Assembly: GCF_005239225.2 (NCBI RefSeq)
Contig: NC_133284.1
Coordinates: forward strand, 49,818,697 to 49,882,696
Direction of reading: 5' to 3'
Source: Populus alba
Taxonomy: Eukaryota; Streptophyta; Magnoliopsida; Malpighiales; Salicaceae
Length of the DNA stretch: 64,000 nt
The position numbers were made by a program, and so were the translations under genes. Under the pieces are notes generated by a model, which saw only the letters and a list, made by a program, of their open reading frames with translations, did not search any database and was not told where the DNA came from. Positions 57,781 through 64,000 of the stretch are shown here, one piece after another. Position 1 is the first letter of the stretch. Every line of letters starts with the position of its first letter.

Positions 57781-60700
57781 TCAAATATCATCGTAAACAT
57801 TTTCATCTTGAAGAGGCAATGTCATGTTCCTCGCTTGTGGAGTGCCCATATTTACTGTTCCATCAGTCATGGTGGATCGAACTATCTGCAAATGCAAAAA
57901 AAAAGGAAAAAAAATACCATGATCCTCCCAACAATGGCGCACTGTAGAGACTATGAAAGATGATATATAAAGCTCCAGGTACTTCTAAAGAGGCGTTGTT
58001 CTGTTTTTTTCTCTCACATGATTGAAAATGACAGATACACAAATAAAAAAATCCTGCTGCTTCACTTAAGGCAGCTTCACACCATATTAATGGATTTAAG
58101 CTGTTCAAAATGCATAAACAACCAAACCTTCTCTATTTCTTCCTGAAGATGAGGATTGTCTCTCAAGTACTGTAATGCTTTGTCTCTTCCTTGTCCCAAC
58201 CTTTTTGAAAACATAAACACAAAAACGATGAGCGGTGGTGTTAAAGTTCTGAATAAATAAATTGATATATAAACCAACAGTACTGAACTGAAATCAACAC
58301 CAAGAACCAAAAATAGAAGTTCAGAGGCCAACCTATGATCCCCATAGCTATACCAAGAACCTTTCTTTACCACAACATCCATCATTTCAGCACAGTCCAA
58401 AATGCAACCCTGACAGTTAAATAAGAATCAGAATAGATAAAACAGCTTTCAATATTGATGGAAATGACAATCATTATATTGCAATACCAACCAGTTGACT
58501 CACTCCCTCTCCAAATATAATTTCAAACTCGGCTTGCTTGTACGGTCTTGAGACCTGTCAAAACAGCTAATCAGAATAAAAGTCCTGTGGAAATATACTG
58601 ACAATGTATGATCAAAAGGCATGGCGAGAAATCAGAGTTGGGGCAGTGTAATTGATTTACTGAAGCATGACATTTCTTGGCAAATAATGATTTCATATTG
58701 TGAAGTCTTCCTAGTGAGAAGGTAAAGCTCAAGGTAAACTAGTTATCCAACAATCATGTACATGCTTACATGGACATAATCTTCATATTCATCTATAAAC
58801 CAAATCTAATCTGCGGATCATGATGCCAGTCTTCAAACATATCTTGCAACCATCCATACGTACCTTACTCTTCTGCACTCTTACACGAACACGAACCCCT
58901 ACATCTTCATCTCCTTTAACCTAAAATAATGTGAATTTCTACTCATAAGGTGTTCAAGTGTTCATATAGAATTATAGATATTCAAAAAATCATCCTTCTT
59001 TATTTCTTTACAGGCTTAAATTGCTGAGCTTACTGATTTTATCTTCCCAGTAGAACGTATTTCAAGACGAACTGAGGCAAAAAATTTTAAAGCAATTCCT
59101 CCACTTGTCACTTCTGGATTCCCATAATATACACCAATCTAAAAAAAATCCACAATTCATCAGTCACTGGGAGACAAATATAAGATATATTGATACAGAG
59201 AATAGAAGGGTGTAAAAATGCCATATGAACAAAGACAATATTAATACTATTCAATCCATAGTACCTTATATCTTATTTGATTAAGGAAAATGAGTGTACA
59301 ACCAGCTTTTGAAGCATTTCCTGACATTTTACGCAATGCCTGACTCATAAGGCGTGCTTGCAAGCCTATTTGCTGCATCCCAATCTCACCCTGAATGTTA
59401 AGAATACAGCAAGGAATCAAACATGGGTAAGCTCATCATTTTAACTGAAAGCTATGGCAAAGAAAAAAAAAATTACACACTTCAATCTCTGCTCTTGGAG
59501 TGAGAGCTGATACAGAATCAACACAGATAAGATCTACAGCACCAGACCTGCACATGCGATCTGCAACTGAGATATGCGAAGATGTTAGTCCTTATACACT
59601 GAGCATAGGTGCTTAAATTTCATAAGAATCAAAATTGTCCATTGGCCCTACTGCTATGATCATCATGTCAATTCTCTATAAAACCACATATCCAAGAGAA
59701 GCTATATTACTTTCAAGTGCCATCTCGCCATTATCAGGTTGACAGACAATCAAATTTTCTACATCCACTCCCAATGCTTTTGAATATGCTGGATCAAATG
59801 CGTGCTCTGCATCAACAAGCATAGCATGGCCTCCAAACTTCTGTATATTTAGCACAGAAAAACTGCATCTTAGTCCCCATACAGACATGAGACACAAAAG
59901 GATGAAGAGAACATGTAATAAAGTGCCTGCAAATCTATTGAACAGAGACTAAAAATAAGAACAAAACAACAGGCAGTAAAGAACCTGCACTTCTGCAATT
60001 GCATGGAGTGCAAGGGTGGTCTTTCCACTACTTTCTGGACCAAATATCTACACAAGAAAAATATCACACATTTATCAGCCTAATAGCATACAAAATTTAA
60101 TAAAAATATGTTTAGAGAATTTCTTTCAGAGTAAAAAGAGCATCACTGGACAAAACTCCAGCAATTTAAAATTTAGAATTTCCCTTTCCCAAATTAATTC
60201 ATATTCAACCCTCTCTCTCTCTCCTATTCACAATGAAAATGATAGAGCAGTTCTAATTTACAAGGGCCTACCAAACATTTTCAGCATTATTAGACTTCCC
60301 TGATCCTTAGCAAAAGGTTATTCAGGCAGTCCATTTGGGTCAGGTCAAAACATACTATAAACGATATTGTGCTCTCATTACTAAGATCAACAGGCACACC
60401 AGATCAATTATCAAACAATCAAGTGATTGCTTCATGCACACCATGGCAAGTTTTAGCTTCACATTGAAGCTAAAGCATGTTCAAGTCAAGAAACGTGAAG
60501 CAAATCATCGGAAAAGAGAACAAAGATAAACACAAAACAAACAAAAAGTGGATACCTCTACAATTCTCCCTTTGGGGAGACCACCACCTAACGCAAAATC
60601 AAGTGTCAAGCAGCCACTGGGAAAAGTCTCGCTGCAAGAAATATGTTATAAGATGAAGTCTACCTTCAAGTCAATATCCTAAATACAGCATGTTGGATTG

Positions 60701-61643
60701 CCTGAAGCATCTGGCTAAAACCCATAATAAGCAATCAAACACAAATAGAACCCTCCATTCATTTTTCACGCTTCCACAAATCTGACTGTCCACAAAATGA
60801 AGGGGAATATTTCTCCAGGGGGGAAAAAATCCAAAAACACAGAAAAAAAACAAATGGAATGTTATGGTAGGATGAGAACACTTACACCAATGCTCCACCA
60901 GCACTCCCCAATCTTGTAACACTACCCTTTCCAAACGAGTTATTTATGTCATTCATCGCTGCTTCCAATGCCTTTTGCTGCACCAAACACAAATACAATA
61001 CTTCCATAATCAATTCTCTACTTCATTGAGCATGTAATGCTATTTAATACCATCCAACAAATAAGCCTCAAAACTGAGCTCACCCCACCCACTATAACCA
61101 AAAGAACTGAGAATAAACAACAAAATCACAAGTTCATATTGTCAGAATTACAAAATAAGATGCTAATTTTGGCACCAAAAGTTAGTAACCTTTTAAGGAC
61201 TAATAAGTTCTAATCTAAAGATCTCTTTTCAAACAACTAAAGAATCCATTAAATAAACCAACTATCATTGCAAGAAAACAAAAGGGTTACTTAAAATATT
61301 AACAAAAAATAAACCCAACACAATAACCCAACTTTAATGCCATTTAAGCAAATAAAAAGGACTGCAAGCAATAATAACCAAAACCCAGTTGCAAAAATAA
61401 CATGAAAATTACCTTGTCAAGGAAACGAGCGTCAAAGTCTGAAGAAAGAGGAGAGCCATTAACTTTGCTATCAAATTCACAGCGAATTTCCTTAGGTTTC
61501 TTTTTAACTGCAGCAAAATGTGAGGTTTTGAAACAAACGCGAGAGAACTGGAAGTAGAGAGGGAGGGAAGGGTGAAAAGTTATGGACTTTGAAGGGAAAT
61601 GGTGGATTGTAGTGATGGGTTTTAGAATTGCCAATGAATCCAT
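57781..61643 (-). CDS. RECA1: Plastid RecA recombinase
   Basis: Thirteen exons on the minus strand, 427 residues: 61643-61413, 60977-60886, 60631-60556, 60047-59985, 59840-59711, 59566-59481, 59390-59265, 59138-59034, 58920-58864, 58554-58492, 58409-58333, 58200-58128, 57885-57781. The N terminus ([20 protein letters not shown]) is a Ser/Thr/basic plastid transit peptide. The bacterial RecA core starts at [20 protein letters not shown]. Walker A is GPESSGKTT (136-144). [42 protein letters not shown] and [11 protein letters not shown] follow. RecA catalyses strand exchange on ssDNA and keeps the plastid genome intact. It is of cyanobacterial origin (family knowledge). It ends close to PSBR copy 2 and is head-to-head with REV7. 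Confidence 0.95.
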
Positions 61644-62669
61644 TGGAAGAAACAGTAGAATGAAAGTTCAGAAATTTTGTTGAAATGAAGACAATAAGTT
61701 AGCAGAAGTAGTGAAGTTTTCTTTGCTTGTGGGTTTCTTACTTGTTGCTGCTGTTCTCTCTACTATATGTATGATTGCAACCGATGTTTTCTGTCATTGG
61801 GTTTAGGCTTTGAGTTTTGGATTTTTTAACAAAGTACAATCCAACCCATAACAAATTTTTTTTCTTAATGAAAATATTCTTCAAGGATAACTAGCATCTT
61901 GAATATTTTTTTTTTTTTTTTTTTTTAAATAATTTATTTGTCAAGTTGAAAATTTATCCTAATTGAATCCTAACAAGTCTAAATTCATTTGATTTTTAAA
62001 AAATAATTTATTATCGATTGACACATAAATCAGTTTGAAAATATCTGTTGTAGTAGAATTAAAAAAAAAAAATTAAATGGATTAAAAGCAGAAATGATTC
62101 CAAAGAAATCCATCCTTCAAAGAAAAAAGGAAAAATTCAAAAATGCCAAAGTATTCCATGCTTTTCTTTTTAGAAAGGGAATTTTATTGCAATAGAGCTA
62201 GCTAGAGGCAAGAATTGCAAACACTTAGAAGCCCACAAATATAAGGGTCCAAAGAATCTAGCCTCAAAAGGCCACTAAGGCCTCAAACTTTAGGAGGCAG
62301 TCAATCCAACAAAGAGGCAATTCTTGGTAAAGGGGATCCTTCCTTGGCAATTCTTGGATGCATGAGAAAGGCTTAAGCCTATCCTCTGATCAGAAAGAGA
62401 GCCATTGTCTACCAGCAATTGAGCCTCCCTCTGATCAACACAATAACACTCGTGTCATTTCATTTCACCTGTCATCTTATCATGGTTTAAAACTGTAAGT
62501 AAGGCCATCGATAGATAAGTTTTGGATTAAATTAGTGTTATCTTCCAATTTTCTGTTTTCTTAAAAATTCTATCTTTCTGGGGTTTTTTCTTGTTAGATT
62601 GTTGAGACATATATTTTCTTAGTGGATTTTGAATATTTTTCAACTATCAGTTATGGTTTCTGCAGATAA
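61644..62669. promoter_or_regulatory. Shared upstream region of RECA1 and REV7
   Basis: About 1 kb between two divergent start codons. It carries poly(T) at about 61908-61927, an A run at about 62060 and no ORF. 5' UTRs of both genes must lie here, possibly with an intron in the REV7 leader (the sequence TTTCTGCAG|ATAA lies just before its ATG). Confidence 0.4.
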
Positions 62670-63980
62670 ATGGACAGTAAGAATAATCAATCTCCTACAG
62701 GTTAGCTTTCCTCGCTGTAATTCTCTCTTTATTTATGACATATAGATTCTTGAATTCACTCTCTATAATATATTTAGAATAAATTTTTTTCTGATGAAAC
62801 AGCTAGAATTTTAGTTGAGTTCTTGGAAGTGGCTATTACTTCAGTTGTTTTCCTCAAAGGAGTTTATCCTTCTGGTACTGAAACTAAAAAACACACTTTT
62901 TTTTATGTAAAGTTTTGTACTTTATAATAATTAGCATGTTGGTTCATTGAGTTTTGGATTTGATTGGTGAAGATGCATTTGAGAGGAGGAGGTATATGAA
63001 CGTTGTAGTGCAGAGAGCTAGGCATCCACAGCTTAGAGATTATATTCACTCTGCTGTTTCTGGGCTTCTTCCTTTTATCCAAAAGGTTGGTTATTGATCT
63101 TTCTCCCTTATGCTTTAGTGTATGTCAATGTGCTTGAATGTATGAAAAGAGAACTTTTTACTGATTTTTTCTTTTCTTTTTTGAATGCAGTACTGGTAAT
63201 AGGAAAAAAATCTTTTCTGGTATTTTGTTGAAATCCGATATGTGAATGTGCTTGGAGCATACACAGAGTCCTTTTGCTGATTGATTTTATTTTGCAACTA
63301 CTTTCTAATGCTAGTGGAATGGTTTGTTAATAACTGCTTGGATTTGATCATTTTTGTCTCTGTGCCTGTGATTGTGAGTGAGTGTGTTACCGAATTGGTT
63401 GCAAAGTTCCTGCTTTAGAGTACTTCTTGGTTTTCTTTCATCAATTCTTTGGCAAAAATATATTTTGAAACATTCAAATTTTATCAGGTGAACTTGTTCA
63501 ATTGTGTTCTTATTAAATTCTCTCTTAGCTGTTTGAGTACCATCCTGTTGTGTTGCTGTGTTGTGGATTTTATCCCTATTAGACAGGCTGAATTGGAGTG
63601 TGTACTTGATGCAGTACTTTAAAATTATATACAGCCCTAACTGTTGAGCCATTTACAATGGTGAATTGATCCCCTTTTCAGCTGATTTTACCCTGACCTT
63701 TGGACACAATCAAGCAAATTTTTGCATGTGTGACAATCTAGTCTATGTTTTAATTTTTCTTTTTGAAATATGGATTCTGCTTCAAAATAGGGACTGGTGG
63801 AGAGAGTAGCTGTAATTTTCTTTAACACTGATAACATCCCACTGGAGAGATTCATTTTCAAGCTCGCAATGGACCAGTCTTATGGCTCAAAAGTGGAAGA
63901 AGGTGACTTGGAGTTTTCTCTTAGATCATTCCTGGTCAAACTCCCTGTCTCAGAAGGTCTTACCAAGGTTCTTCCCCGAG
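62670..63980 (+). CDS. REV7: REV7/MAD2B HORMA-domain protein, 5' part
   Basis: Four exons are visible: 62670-62700, 62803-62874, 62973-63085, 63791-63980, with the last donor at 63981, so the gene runs beyond the window. The protein starts MDSKNNQSPTARILVEFLEV and continues SVVFLKGVYPSGDAFERRRY, RHPQLRDYIHSAVSGLLPFI and VERVAVIFFNTDNIPLERFI, then SLRSFLVKLPVSEGLTKVLP. This is the HORMA domain of REV7, the accessory subunit of DNA polymerase zeta in translesion synthesis in the nucleus. About 135 residues of the usual 200-215 are present; the C-terminal safety-belt part is missing only because of the window edge. Confidence 0.93.
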
Positions 63981-64000
63981 GTAAGTGGTCAATGTGGCAG

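Overview
The window is nuclear DNA of a woody eudicot, most likely Salicaceae (poplar or willow). The genes have many short introns and plant-only products (PsbR, plastid RecA), the intergenic DNA is AT-rich, and one intron holds a tRNA-derived SINE of Salicaceae type. No host-species marker is present, so the genus is inferred.

Bases 1-20150 are mostly nested Athila-type (Ty3/gypsy) LTR retrotransposons. Older element A (521-20152, plus strand) has a 1.58-kb LTR at each end. Younger element B (4062-13674, minus strand) is inserted in its gag-pol region, flanked by a perfect AATTT duplication and bounded by two nearly identical 1736-bp LTRs. Both use a tRNA-Asp primer site. Between pol and the 3' LTR both carry an unusual cargo block. 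It holds an ORF for a small basic cysteine-finger protein resembling the nucleic-acid-binding proteins of carlavirus-like plant RNA viruses, then an intronless copy of a LOG gene (cytokinin activation), then a pair of hairpin repeats. In B the cysteine-finger ORF is open although gag and pol are broken. In B the LOG copy has one stop codon, and in A it is cut to 20 codons. This cargo block is the most unusual thing in the window.

Bases 20150-30600 are repeat-rich: a LINE relic, local duplications, an LTR-like stretch with a hairpin minisatellite, homopolymer runs and T-rich dispersed repeats. No host gene was recognised there.

Bases 31600-64000 hold seven host genes, with exons assigned by eye: a membrane-anchored J protein of the DNAJC14/Jiv type (31620-37885, +); a CRPK1-like cytoplasmic receptor-like kinase (38960-41356, -), convergent with it; a renalase-like FAD oxidoreductase (46117-50589, +) whose last intron contains a perfect 76-bp palindrome; two tandem PSBR genes (52765-54772 and 55569-56999, +) that differ by one intron; plastid RECA1 (57781-61643, -); and, head-to-head with it, the first exons of REV7 (62670-63980, +), which runs off the window. 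The two PSBR genes serve photosystem II. RECA1 and REV7 are both DNA-repair proteins, in plastid and nucleus respectively. From memory, kinase/J-protein and PSBR/RECA1 are also neighbour pairs in Arabidopsis, which suggests old synteny.
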